DNA from: Vicugna pacos
Lineage: Eukaryota > Chordata > Mammalia > Artiodactyla > Camelidae
Assembly (NCBI RefSeq): GCF_048564905.1
Contig: NC_132998.1
Coordinates: 58,352,484 to 58,416,483 of the forward strand
Direction: 5' to 3'
DNA length: 64,000 nt
Position numbers and translations under genes: made by a program. The notes under the pieces were generated by a model. The model saw only the letters and a list, made by a program, of their open reading frames with translations. It was not told the origin of the DNA and searched no databases. Shown here one piece after another: positions 12,440-23,984 of the stretch (position 1 is its first letter; the number at the start of each line of letters is the position of its first letter).

Positions 12440-14674
12440 GTAGGCAGTCCAACCCCTCCGAGGCAGGCAGGGCCTCCCTATCACGGGACATTCAGGGTGG
12501 AGGGTTGTCAGTTGGACACGGGGTGTCCCACAAGCTCTCTCACCTTTGGTCCCTACACCTGCTACCACTGCTCTCCTGAAGTCTGGTGGGGACTGTTTCT
12601 GCTGTGACTGCTGGCTTCCAGACCACATGTCAGAAGCCAGTCACAGCAACCCAGGGCCTGGCACCTCCAGTCCAGGGTCTCCCCAGGCTCCAGGGCTTGG
12701 CCACTCTCTATCTGCTGTGCTTCTGAGGAGAGGTGGAGAAAGAGGAAAAGGTATCTGGACAAGGGGCCAGGCTCTTCCCTGGATTCCTCCTGGACAGCCT
12801 CTGACCAGGGAGCCCCAGTTCTCCATCAGTGCCCCCTCCAGTCAGTACAGGCTTGGACGGGCCTTGCAGGAACTCCGCCCACTGCTTGAGAGATCCTGGC
12901 AAGGGCGCTGGTGCCCACAACCCCACCGCCAGCTGCACTTGGCCCAGGGATGCCCCTCGGCACCCTGCCACCCATCACTCCCACCCAAGGTCTCTGCACT
13001 AGCACAGTTGGCCTGACTTGTTCCCAGTTCCTGGTTGAAAGTCCTTCCCTGTGCTGTTTGGACAAATCTCCATAATCCTACGAGCCCCAGCAAACCCTTG
13101 GCGCCCTTCACCCCTTTCCTCCCTGCACAGTGAGCCCTTTTGGCCAGAGTCTGTATCATCCTTCAGCTCAGCACAGGGTGAAAGGTAAGAGGGGCTCTAG
13201 AAAACTCAGTGATCAAGATGAGTCATATTTTAATACAATAGTTTAAAAATCAATATAAATGCAATTCTATGATGAAAGAAATATCAACATTTACACGAAG
13301 ACTGATCAGTTTCAGTGCTGTGCAGAGCCATAGGGAGCCAAGGTCCAACAAGTCATCACTGCTGACCTGGCCCCTTGTAAAACACTGATACGGGGTTTCT
13401 CATGGAGTTTTGTGTTACTAAGGATCATGCAAACCCTGCACTGAAATATCATTCACTTGGTGCTGAGGCTTGCCCCCACTCTAATTCTGTGCTGGAGGCC
13501 AGTGCCTTCCTTGGCCCTACCCTCTCCCAACCCTGTTCACAGCAAAGGACAGGACACTTTTCTTCCTCTTCTGTGCTAGGGTGCTGACCAACCTGGGCTG
13601 CCCTGCCACGTGGAGCTGTACCTCCTGGAGCGGATCCGTTCTTGGAATCTGGACCGGAAGCTGCACTGCAGGCTCACCTGTTTCATCTCCTGGACCCCCT
13701 GTGGTACCTGTGCCCGGAAACTGGCTGAATTCCTGAAGGAGAACAGCCACGTGAGCCTGTGCATCTTCGCCTCCCGCATCTATAGCCTTCACGATTATGA
13801 GGCAGGGCTGCGCACACTGCAGGAGGCTGGGGCCCAAATCGCCATCATGACCTTTAAGGGTCAGCACGGGTCTCCTGGGGGCAGGGCGGTGGCAGGGGGA
13901 GGCCTGTGGGAAGTTGCTAGAAAGGGGTGGGCTGGATGGGAAGCCTTGGCGGAGAAGCGAGAAGCCTTTGTGTGCTGCCTGAGAGGTGATGCTAGACTTT
14001 GGAAGGACAGTGGAGTCTATGGGAAGAGAGTTCAGGGTAGCAGAAGTGGTTGGGGGAGGGCAGAGAGGGGGTGGGTGGATATGCAAGAGGGACTAGGGGG
14101 CTTCCAGAAAGAAGGAAGATGGGGCTGGTTCAGGCTATAGTTGCAAGAAAAGAATTTAAGTCCCTAGGAGGAAAGAGAAAGGAGGCAGTGAAATTATGAT
14201 GGGGAAAGTCTATCCCGAAGAGTCATTCAGCGCTGTGCCGCCCCCCACCCCCCGACAGCCAGAGCTCACCTTTATCTCCCCTGTTCCATTTCAGAGTTCA
14301 AGCATTGCTGGGAGACCTTCGTGGACCACCAGGGAAGACCTTTTCAGCCCTGGGATGAGCTGGATGTAAATAGTCAAGGCCTAAGTAAGGAGCTGCAGGC
14401 CATTCTCCAGGTGAGGGTTCTTCCCCGCTGCTTCCCTGGGCCTTTCTCCTCCTCTCAGAGCCTCCTTTGGGTGCCCTGCTCCCTCCTAGGGCGCCACCTC
14501 CATCCCTTCCTTCCCTTTCCTCCCCACACGGCCCCTCTGCTTTCTCACCTTGGGTCCCTCCTTCCTTCCCCATCTTTGTAATTGTCCCCAGACCTCCTCT
14601 GGGTTTCATCTTCCAACTGTCTCTCTCCCTGCTCCATTCACTCCACCTTCTCGTCCTAGACTCGGCAAAACTGA
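12302..14674 (+). CDS. APOBEC3Z1: APOBEC3 Z1-domain cytidine deaminase (A3Z1, A3A-like)
   Basis: Single-domain zinc-dependent DNA cytidine deaminase; the family converts C to U in single-stranded viral and retroelement DNA. Coding segments are 12302-12439, 13580-13859, 14295-14410 and 14660-14674, joined at GT/AG sites with matching phases, giving about 182 residues, as usual for one A3 domain. The catalytic site is intact: CHVEL supplies His and Glu, and SWTPCGTC the two zinc cysteines. The Z1 class is shown by QIAIMTF followed by [14 protein letters not shown] and a tiny last exon encoding TRQN, like NQGN of human A3A. The start is the ATG at 12302 ([10 protein letters not shown]), which aligns with the internal Met13 start of human A3A and with my recollection of bovine A3Z1; the acceptor at 12293-12294 lies just upstream, so exon 1 is probably non-coding. 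Odd points: HVE instead of the usual HAE, an unusual loop 7, and a weak exon 3 donor. It is the first and only Z1 gene seen here. Confidence 0.93.
13580..13859 (+). CDS. APOBEC3Z1: A3Z1 exon 3 (catalytic exon)
   Basis: 280 bp, phase 0 in and phase 1 out. It holds the whole zinc site: HVE at the start of helix 2, and PCGTC at helix 3 about 26 residues later. The loop 7 segment reads [12 protein letters not shown]. The donor is GTCAGC, canonical only in GT. The 1-base overhang joins exon 4 to make the Glu codon of EFKHCW. Confidence 0.92.
14295..14410 (+). CDS. APOBEC3Z1: A3Z1 exon 4
   Basis: 116 bp, encoding [14 protein letters not shown] and the C-terminal helices down to ELQAILQ, ending on a codon boundary at a strong gtgagg donor. 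The length equals that of A3Z3 exon 4. Confidence 0.92.
14660..14674 (+). CDS. APOBEC3Z1: A3Z1 exon 5, coding part
   Basis: After the acceptor ...tcctag only TRQN and TGA remain. The short terminal exon is the shared layout of Z1 genes (NQGN in human A3A). It is too short for ORF finding and was placed by homology and phase. Confidence 0.8.
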   Translation, partial: TRQN

Positions 14675-15023
14675 AGGATGGACTTTAGTCTCTCTAAAGA
14701 AGGCAGGAGACCTCTGTTGAACAGCAGAACAAAACACTATCTTCCAAGAAATATAAACATGTCATTTGCCACCATCTCCAGATTGATCCAAAGAACCCAG
14801 CGAAAGGCAAATGGCTCAAAAGAAATGGTATAAAAAAAAAATCTGAATGGATTTACTTTTCATTCAAACCTGTTATGTTCCAAATATCCATCAGTAAGAT
14901 TCCATTCAATTCTATCAGAATATTTTTTGATTTTTAGAGAAATAAATATTTTAATTGATTTTAAATCTAAAGCAATAAAATGAAATATTAAGAACCTTGC
15001 ACCAACTTTTTTTTCTCAATAAA
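14675..15023 (+). other. A3Z1 3' UTR with clustered poly(A) signals
   Basis: The AT-rich stretch after the A3Z1 stop contains AATAAA at 14941-14946, 14974-14979 and 15018-15023. Which one is used cannot be told from sequence. The segment from 14.70 kb is otherwise unique and non-coding. Confidence 0.55.
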
Positions 15024-15959
15024 TGTATCACTAAGTCCAAACGGTTTATTAAAACTTGCAAACGTGCAGACACACCTTTCTATTTTGTAGTGGATCTGAT
15101 CCATGGCAGGGTCCAGTGGTCACACTAATTGCTGCTGGTGTGAGTAAAAATCAGCTAAACCTTACAGGAGGGGAATCTAGGTTAAAAATCTACAGTCATT
15201 GACAACCTATCATGCTGCTAGCAGCACTGTTTCTGAAATGACAGGCCATGCAGTAAAAGAATGAGTCTAAATATTGGAAGGGAACCTTCAAATTTGCAGT
15301 TAGGTTAACAGCCAGGAATTACTCCAGTCCCTATGCCAGTTCTAGTTCTACTGCCCTGGAGAGGAAGCTGGAAGGAGGGGCTCTCCTGCACAGGTGATGA
15401 ACTGGCCCCTGTGGATGCGGGTGCAAGCAGGACCCATACCAGGCACTAGGCTTCTCTCCTGCCATGGATTCTGTGGAAACTGAACTGAGCCCAGTCAGCT
15501 CCTGGAAGCTGGTTGTCCTGAACAAGGTGTCCAGAAAATGAAGTCTCCCCAGGTCTCTCCTCATAGACTTCTGCTCACGTCAGGGGCCCAAACTCTGTCA
15601 CAACCTTACACAATGGTTGTAAGGGGCTGGGAGCAGAATCATTTAGTTTGGGACCTGGAGGGATAGAGAATAAGGGACAGACGATGACGATGGCCAAGGA
15701 GGGTGGAAGGAACTTAGTCTGGGAGGGCTGGTGCCCTAGACGGAAGGACTGACAGAACAAAGTGATGAAGGGGAAGGAGAGAGGGACGGGAGAGGAACAA
15801 AGCAGGGCTGAGGGCCAATGGTGGCAGGACAAGGGGCAGGGAGGAACCTAAGGACAGGAGGCTGGGATGGAGGAGGGCTGGCAGGGCCAGAAATCTGCCG
15901 GGAAAGGCCGAAATGCAGCCTTGTTTCACAGGAGGCATGTGGGGAGGTAGGATGGTTTG

Positions 15960-16160
15960 AGCCCGGCTCAGCTGCTCAGCAATGCTGTCAGGACTCAGCC
16001 GCTTTTCCTGCTCCCCCAGCTCAGCCCTTAGCACTTGCCTCCTCCTGCTGGGCCCCTGCTGGACCCCTGCTGGTCCCCTCCAGGCCCAGCATGGCTGCCT
16101 ACCTCCAGATAGCACCTCTCACTCCAGAGGGGAAGAAAAGAGGATGGGACAAACCCCAGA
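15960..16160 (+). repeat. low-copy direct repeat, copy 2
   Basis: Direct partner of 8050-8290, downstream of A3Z1. The pair brackets the Z1 gene and may mark an old local duplication. Confidence 0.5.
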
Positions 16161-16937
16161 ACTTCGGAGCCTGTACCTCCTTTTAATGGATACTAGCAGT
16201 GTCCTATGGTGAGAGGGGGCTGGCAGGGAACCTCACAGACCGCAGTTTCATCTGAAGACCCGACATGGGCTGCAGAGGGAGCGAGAATGGCTCTCAGGCA
16301 CCTCACCTGTACCATATGGAGAGTAACAGTGACTGACCATGAGGGCTGCCGTGCAGTTAAACATCAAGCACTTAGGACAATGCTGGGAGTTATTCAAGAA
16401 GCGATGATGTTATTATAAAAAAGAGGGGAATCTCTCATTTAATAAATCACTCAGTCCGGACACGTTCTGGCTCACACCACATGCAGCCAGGTGCTGGGGA
16501 AGACAAGTGGATGGGCAGTGTTGGGGCCAAGACCCAGGATAGGCCAGTGCCTGCACCAGAGGCCCCTCCTCTTGGCTTAGCTGATGGGGACTCACCTCCT
16601 CCCTCCTGGGGTCTCCTCCTCTGACCCCGGGGGCTCCCCCTGCACTCCTGACCTGGTGTCTGGACCTGGCCTCTTTCCCCGGGTCCCAATCGTGTTCTCA
16701 CTGATGCCCTCATTTCTGTTTCCTCCCACCTCCTGCCTTGCCACAGGTGTGCCAGGGAGTGTGCAAGTCCCCAGAGATGATGGAGTCATGTCCACAGGAA
16801 GGAGGATGGGCCGAGAGGGGACCTCTTGCATTTGTCTTTAAATTAACAGCTGCCTTTGGTTACAAACTCACCATAAGTCCCACCTTGGCTAAGCCCTTTT
16901 CATACCCAAGCTCATCCCAACTTTACCAAATCTCAGG

Positions 16938-17411
16938 TGCCAACTAAAAATTGGCACTGGGGAGTGCTGGGCCAACCGACGTCCTTCAAAGTCTAACGAC
17001 TCCTATCCCTGCGCTCTCAGATGTCTGACATTCTTTACCGGGCATGTTTGCCCTAACAAACTAATAGCCCCAGGTAACGCCTAATCTTCCCCTAGAGCAG
17101 GCTGGCTTGTTTCAGCCCACCTTCTCAGAGTCAAACGCCACTGCCCTTCATGGACCCTAAACCTCTTACCTTACCTACAGCCAGTCAGAGACTTGCACAC
17201 AGGCCAATCAGTCACCTTGTGACCCAACCTATAAAAGACCCCAATAACCAGCCCTCGGGGCTCACACAGGCACCTCTCGTCTGTGTGGCCTGCTGTTATC
17301 TATGATAAATAATAAACTCTTTTCTATTCTCATACTTTATCTCTGGTAAATTCTTTTTACCAACCCACGTGTCACTGGCTCACCAACCGGCCACCCGTTG
17401 CACCCACAACA
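16938..17411 (+). mobile_element. ERV LTR adjoining a SINE
   Basis: Has a CCAAT-type segment (aggccaatcag), TATA (cctataaaag), a poly(A) signal (aataaactctt) and a caaca end, the order of U3-R-U5 in an ERV LTR. Its left boundary may instead be 16959, just after a 13-bp direct repeat. Fossil; no internal region attached. Confidence 0.65.
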
Positions 17412-17562
17412 GGGATGGGGGGAAAGTACAGCTCAGTGGTGGAGTGCATGCCTAGCATGCATGAGGTTCTGGGTTCAATCCCCAGTACCTTCATTAAATA
17501 AATAAATAAACCTAATTATCTCTCCTCCAAAAATAAATAAATTTTCAAAAATAAATAAAAAA
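17412..17562 (+). mobile_element. camelid tRNA-derived SINE
   Basis: tRNA-like head with A-box-like cagctcagtggtgg, B box ggttcaatcccc and a hallmark gcatgcctagcatgcatgagg palindromic segment, followed by an A/AATAA-rich tail. This resembles the SINE reported from Camelidae and is the main taxonomic clue. It directly abuts an LTR. Confidence 0.75.
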
Positions 17563-17794
17563 GCAAAAATTGGCACTTGCCATCTGTCTCTGCACAACCT
17601 CCTGTAGCCGCTGACCTTTAACACTTCCTGAAAGGAGTCCAGGGTGGAGATTAGGAATGAGGCGCTCTGTGCTCTGGGGAAAACCGGCATTAAAGGCCTT
17701 CAGATAGTTAGATATTCTCAGGAGATTTTATAAGCCCTAATTCTCTCCTCTCCTCATATTCAGAAAAGAACTAAAATCATTAATGGTGACATCT

Positions 17795-18042
17795 GCCCCT
17801 TGTGACTAGCAGCAAGCCCCTGCCTAGAGGTGTGCTTGACTGCGCGTGCCCCCCCCCACTAAAATCAAATACATATGAAATAATAAAATCATATTATATA
17901 TATATAATACTGAGCTCCCCCTGCCTCTTTGGAGCAGTTACTCAGAGCTATCTGAAATGTTGTCTCCTGGGCTATAGTCCTCATTTTGCCCCAAATAAAA
18001 CTTAATTCTCATATTGTGTGATTTTACTTCTGTTGACACAGG
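17795..18042 (+). mobile_element. ERV-type LTR fragment
   Basis: Contains ctcctgggctatagtcctca, ccaaataaaactt and ends ttctgttgaca, resembling the 3' part of the LTR at 49.1-49.5 kb. Fossil fragment. Confidence 0.45.
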
Positions 18043-20899
18043 ACAGGGAATAACTAGCACCATTTTGCTATGAGGCAAAGTCCTCTTTCCCTCTTCCTAG
18101 CGTCTCACAGGAAGGACGTGGTAGAGCCCGGAGTCACACCTGGGTCCATGCCAATCTGCAGCCAACACTGAGGGGCGTTTCTAAGGACAGGCTACTGTGA
18201 GTTATATTAGGGTACACAGAGAGGGGCAGAAGGAGGCTGCAAGCAAAGCTGGGGTTTTCAGTGCAGGAGTCTGGAGTCTGGCTGGTCAGACCAGAGAGCA
18301 CATTTGGGAGACTTCAGGGCAGAGGGGAGGGACAGAGACAGGACCAGGGGAGATGTCTGGAGTGGGCAGAGGAGGGGCAGGGCTGAGGGCTGGAGGAGGC
18401 CAGGAGTGAGAGGACAAGTTCATTCATCCCTTAGGGATCTGGAGGGGAGTATCTTTGACATCCTGGAAGCCTGTGAAGGTGTGAGGCTCTGTGTTGAGGT
18501 GTCAGTGGGCCCAGACACAAGCCCTTTATCAGAGGACTGCTAGTGACAGAGACTGCGTGCCCAGTTAACTTGATTTCAGATAAACAGCACTTTGGAACTT
18601 ACTTAACCAAAAATGTATTGACATTTAAATGGGGCCCTATAGTTTTGTTTGCTAGGTCTGGCTGCTCTATCTGTGCAGGAGACACGTACAGAAACTCCCA
18701 TTCTGGTTAAAGAGTGAGGTGGGCTGAGTGGGCCCTGCACACTTTCTGAGGGTCCTTGAGCCTCAGTCTGTTTCTTCAGTGAGCTCCCCTGAGGCACTCT
18801 AGCCGGTCCCCAGAACAGTTTCTGGCATGTTCCAAACAGGATTTCGGTTAACAAGGGCCTGCTTCGTGGCTGGCTGTGGAACATCAAAAGGGGAAGTCTT
18901 TTGAAAGTGACATTAAGAGACTTCTTTGAGATGCACCTGTGTCACTGCAACACTATGAAAGGAAGGGTAACTGCTTGCTCACAGAAGACAAATATTTGCA
19001 TACCTTTAAACTGCAGAAAGTGGTGGCTGTTTAACACAGCAGAATATTTGTTCTGAAATGTAAAATGAAAAGCTGACGCTTCAGGGGAGAGAGGCTGGGA
19101 GGTGTCACAGCAGGGAGAAACGCAGGGGAGGCTGTGTCCTCCTTTCACAAACACAAGAGCCAAGGGAGACTGCTCGTGGTTGGCAGAACGAGGAATAGTT
19201 TAAGCTGGAGGCTGGATGAGTTGAGGGTCTGAGAACAGTGATACCACTTCAAAGGCAGAGAAGGTCAAGGGAAGTGGTGTAAATTCTCCCTGATCATAAG
19301 TGACGTCTAAAGGTCAAGACCCAGAAGTATGAGCACATGACATAACCACATGGAAATGACCATGGAAGTGAGAGAGGCAGTTACAAAGCAGTGGTGTTTG
19401 GCAGGCCTGGAGCTGGCAAGAATGATGACACAACTTTGCTTTGGGTTTAGGGTTTTCTTGTCATTTTGATTTTTAATGGTGTGTCCTTACATAAATCCCT
19501 TCTAATTTCATTCACAGTAGAGACAAAACTGTAGAAAATGCTTTGTAATAAATTTAATAAGTGAATAAAACTAAAGTAATATATAAATTTAAAAGAAATC
19601 CACACAATAATAGAAAAACAGAATGACTGCTTTTGCTTTTTTTTTTTTTTAACTTGGAAAAAAATACTCCTTAGGTTCAAATGGTAAAAGAAAGGAGTTA
19701 TATGTGATGGAGGGAGATGCAGCCAGATGGCTCATGGGCCTGAAAATACAGCAGGGGCCCAACTGTGAGACAACTGGGAAGGGGGCCTGAGCTTGGATAT
19801 CGCCCTGTGACAGGGAGATGTCCCTTCCTGTGGTCTCGGTGAAACAGGGAACCAGAAAGCCCAAATGAACCCTGGCAGGAATAATCTAGCACCTGGCTTT
19901 TTCCTAGGTGCAGGAGGCTCAGGTTAAGAATTAGCATGTCTGCAGAGCTCACCTTGGGTTGCCGGTGCAAAGGAAGGTGAAGTACAAGTTGGATGTGAAT
20001 TCCACATCAACTTCATCAATGCTAAGCATTTGCTTGGACACTGATGAGAAACGTGCATTGAACCTGATGAGAATTCATTTGCAGCTGAAATGCCTTTCTT
20101 CTGTATTATTAGTCGTCCAGCCCAGCATGCCCTCCTTATGCTGTCTGGACAGGCAGCTGTTTGGCACTAGGCAAGCTGGATATCTTTTGAAGGATATACT
20201 TTTGAAAACTATGGCACAATATACATATAACATAAAATTTACTTCAATTAACACTTCTTTTTCATCTCCAAATTATGTCCCTTGAATGTCTCACTTACTC
20301 AATTTTGATGGCTCGCTTCTAGTTTTTAACTTGATATTTAACTTTTCAAATGTGCCTGGATGTTCATGAGCCCAGAACTCTGGGTGGGGATCCCAGCCCC
20401 CAGCAGCTATGCTCCACCTTGCTCAGCAGGGCTCCATGTGCAGGAAGCAGGTGTGACCTACATGGGTATTCAGATGTCACTGAATCTATGAACATACCAG
20501 GCTGTTGTGGGATTTTTGATTGCCATTTTCATCAACATCATTAAATATAATTACATCTATATAATTTAAACTAAATTTAAAACTTAAAAAATAGAGAAAG
20601 AAAGGTGTCAGACTAGCCATACCTGAGAAGCATCACCCAGGTCTTGGGGTTTGCATTCTCCTCCTGTCTGAAGATCCCAAAGCAGCTGGGCACACACAAT
20701 CCGCTGGGCTGGACTCTGGTCACCCTTGACTCTCTAGTCTCCTCACGTTCTTGCTGATCCTGCCGTTGGTTTTTGCCTTTGGTGCCGTCGGCCCTGAGTG
20801 TGTGCAACCATATAAACTAGGAGCTAATACTCGGTCATCGTGACACTCCTGCGTTGTAAGCTAAGGACTCAACCTGAAGCAGAAATAAGTGAAAATAAT

Positions 20900-21110
20900 C
20901 AACTTTTACTGAGCACTGACCATCCACGACACTCTTGTCCTCCTGCTTCAATGGGAGTGAGTGGTTCACTTAAACCTTCACCCAGCACAGCAGTGAAGAT
21001 CAATCATTCTCACCTCCACTGCACAAGTGGGAAAACTGAGGCTCTCGGGGTTAGAGGTCACAAAGCAGAGCTGGGATCTGAACCAGTCAGCCCGTCTCAG
21101 CCCACGTGCT
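20900..21110 (-). mobile_element. MIR SINE
   Basis: Reverse complement of MIR: actgagcactgacc, gtgggaaaactgaggctc, gagctgggatctgaacc. Confidence 0.55.
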
Positions 21111-21659
21111 TGAACACTTTGCCTGGGATGACTGAAGAAAGTCTGAAATGAATAACAAAGTTTTTTTTTTAATATAAAGATTTAGGCAATTTTACAAGCA
21201 ATATCCTTATTTTAGATATAATTTCAAAAAAAAAAAAAAAGCTTCCTTGTAGAGGAAGAAGTTACACAGTCTCCTACTGGGAAACTATGACTTTTCAGAA
21301 AGGAAGTCAACTAGCCTTTTAATTGCACAGACAGAACTTTCCAAGATCTACAATCTAGATCACTCCCATCTCAAATTTAAGTACAGCATTAAAATGCTTT
21401 TAAGTTTAATTACATACTCAATATAGAAATTCTTTTATTTATACGATTTAAATAATACTATGTGAACACCAGGTGCTCACTCCCCAACTTAACAGACACA
21501 AAACAGCCCATCGCATTCCCTACCACTCATCTCCCTTCAGCTAAAAGATTCAGGAAGATCAATCACACCTAACTTGTAGCTCAGAAGTCAGGAACATTCC
21601 TCTGTTTCTTCTGCCTGATTATTTTTCTGCCTGATATGATTACAACAAAGATGATACAG

Positions 21660-21790
21660 CCGTCAAAGGCATGGGCTGTGGGTACAGATTTCCTGGGTTC
21701 AGCTCCCAGCAGCGCTTCCTCCTACCTGTGTGAACGCAGCTGAGTGATTAACCCTTTCTGCCTCAGCACTAAGCTCATGGTGGGAAAAGG
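21660..21790 (+). mobile_element. MIR SINE fragment
   Basis: gtcaaaggcatgggctgtgg, cctgggttcagctcc and gagtgattaaccctttctgc fit MIR. Confidence 0.5.
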
Positions 21791-22213
21791 ACTGACTGGG
21801 TGAGCAGGGGCACAGCTCTGGGAATAGGGCTTCCTCTGGCCACCAGGTCATAAACTGTACTGCACCTGAAACCACACTGTGCCCTCAAGTTGGAATCCTG
21901 CTTTTCCTCCCATAGCATGTCATAAATATTTCCTCAAGTCTTGAAGATACATAAATGCGTAAAATTCAAATACTGAAACGGATGTCCCAATATTCAAAAG
22001 CTTGCATAATTCTCTATGTGTGGCTATTTCCTGATTTACTTCACCCAAGCAACTCCCTAATGGAGCACATTTAAGTAGTTCCCACATTTTTTATATTAAT
22101 AAATCAGCGAACACTGAGTTTCATAAATTCTCTGGCATTTTGGACAGATGGTCCTAGAAAATTTCCTAAGAGTTGGACACTGAAGCTTCCGGTACACTTA
22201 GACGCAATTCCCT

Positions 22214-22850
22214 GTGAAAATCTTCTTGGAGTTTCTCTCCCAGCAGGAGGGTGTGAGAGGTGCCTGTGGGACCATCATCTTCCAGCTCTTCTGCATCTGG
22301 GGGTGTCCCGGGTCAGGTGAAGAACTGGAGCCAATTCACAGGCTGAGAGGAACTCAGCCCCAAACCAAACTCTTGGTCACTATTCTGGAACAAAATGTGA
22401 TTTGATAGCTCTGGATTGAAGGCTCGACCTTCCACTCCAGGGCTCAGCAGAGTCACCCAATTAGAGAGTCCCATGTGTGCCAACGGCTGCTCCTTAAAAG
22501 AGGAGGTATCCAGGGGGGGACCTGTGGGGATGCGCAGGGGCAGAAGCCCAGTGGACATGGGGCCAGAGTCAGTGGCCAGGGACAGCGAGAGCTGGGGGCA
22601 GAGGTCATCACACTGAAGAGGGCAGCCCTGGGTCGCAGGGGTGATGACCACGTCCCCAACCACATACAGCAAAGGATAAGATGTGGCCACACGTCTTCAT
22701 TTGGGGACAGAGCAATCTGGAGGCCACCAGCAAAGGAATCAAAAGCTTTTCGGCTGGTCCCAGGTGGTTGGGGGCTCAGAGGGGAACAAGTAACTGCAAG
22801 GATCCTGGAGGGCGTCCTGCACCTTCCTTTTCTCTCTCGGCTCTGACGCC
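22214..22850 (-). pseudogene. possible processed pseudogene, parent not recognised
   Basis: The - strand keeps protein-like composition over about 600 bp in two frames: GTSRKAFDSFAGGLQIALSP in one, VVGDVVITPATQGCPLQCDD and PLRIPTGPPLDTSSFKEQPL in the next, suggesting one frameshift near 22680, with a stop near 22313. There is no intron, upstream start or poly(A) tail that I can define. It could also be a chance open frame in GC-rich DNA. Confidence 0.3.
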
Positions 22851-23269
22851 TGATGCCTCTAGAGGTCTTCAACTTCCACCACAGAAACTGGTGACAGGAC
22901 GAATGGCAGGACAAGACTTACCTCCGCTTTCGTCTGGGGTAACTGACCAGTGTCACCCAGTGACTTCGATGTCCTTCACAGCCAGGTGTCAGCCAGGGAC
23001 AGGAACAGACATGCCCAATGGGCAGGGGAAAGGCTAGGCTCTGGGTGGGTTTTTCTCGATTGTAAGCCTTTCCTCCCATCATTAGACCACAGATGCTGGC
23101 AGCGTGGAGACAATAAAGATGGAAACCCGAGTCATGGGGCGCCCCTCACAGCGCCCTACGACAGCGGCTAACGCTGGCCCACGAGGTAACCGTTTTCTCC
23201 GGCCCCCGGGGCGGAGCTGCCACCCGGGGCCACCAGCAGCACATCCTCCCCGGCTCTGACCTGCCTCGT

Positions 23270-23820
23270 CCCCGGGCCTGGCCCCTGCTGCTACCGAGCC
23301 ATCCACAGCGAGCCAACGACTGAGACGCCGAGGTTTGCAGCAAGGACAGGGTTTATTCAAGCGAGGACAGGGGAGAACAGGCTAGGGCCGAGGGATGTTT
23401 GCGAGATAAAGCTGAGGCCTGGGGGGCGTGGGGAAAGCTGATTAGAGGCCAAGAAAAAGGTGACGGACCCCCTCACTTTTCGCAGGCGCAGCTAAACCAC
23501 AGGGCCTCCCCCAGGCGTGTGTCCAGAAAATGGCCGCGCGCGCCACAGGCAGAGGGTGGAGCTTTTGACCCTCTGACGTCAGAAGGTCACCCAGCAGACG
23601 CTCGCGCATGCCCAGTTGGAGGGTTAGTGGTCTTAAGCAGCCTTAACCGGCTGAGCTCAAATTGGACACAGCTGACTCCAAGTTCCTTAAAAATAGAAAA
23701 AACAACAACTTGGGCAAACACCTTATTGTTTAGGCTACCTCGTGCGTGGAGCACATGCAAGTTTTGTAATTGTTTTTACAATTAAATCAAGCTTGATCAG
23801 TGAAGGCAGGTTACAGGTTA
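23270..23820 (-). mobile_element. CpG-rich ERV LTR
   Basis: On the - strand a poly(A) signal (cttgaataaaccctgtcc) is followed by a U5-like ggcgtctcagtcgttggctc and preceded by a U3-like segment with tctgacgtcagag. High CpG content suggests it is relatively young or kept unmethylated. Solo fossil, limits approximate; the GC-rich run to 23150 may belong to it. Confidence 0.45.
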
Positions 23821-23984
23821 TTATTTATTAATGGCTAACTGATGGCTACCCTCAGCACCACCCCAACTTGACTGCAGGTGTCAGTGACAGCCCCACCTAC
23901 CTGTTGGGGCAAAAGTCCAGACTGCTGGGTCCACGGGCAGATATAGGAGGGGTCTGTGGGATAGAGAGGGTGGGGGTCACTGTG

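Noticed and set aside
13610-14140. 176-codon frame starting at GTG over A3Z1 exon 3
   Set aside because: It is exon 3 read on into intron 3; the exon 4 junction restores the known A3 sequence.
15700-16190. second A3Z1 copy suggested by repeats flanking Z1
   Set aside because: No YLCYE, HxE or PCxxC coding blocks; only the non-coding repeat is shared.
17412-17490. tRNA gene
   Set aside because: A and B boxes are present but the tail and second copy at 37.3 kb show a SINE; the cloverleaf is not intact.
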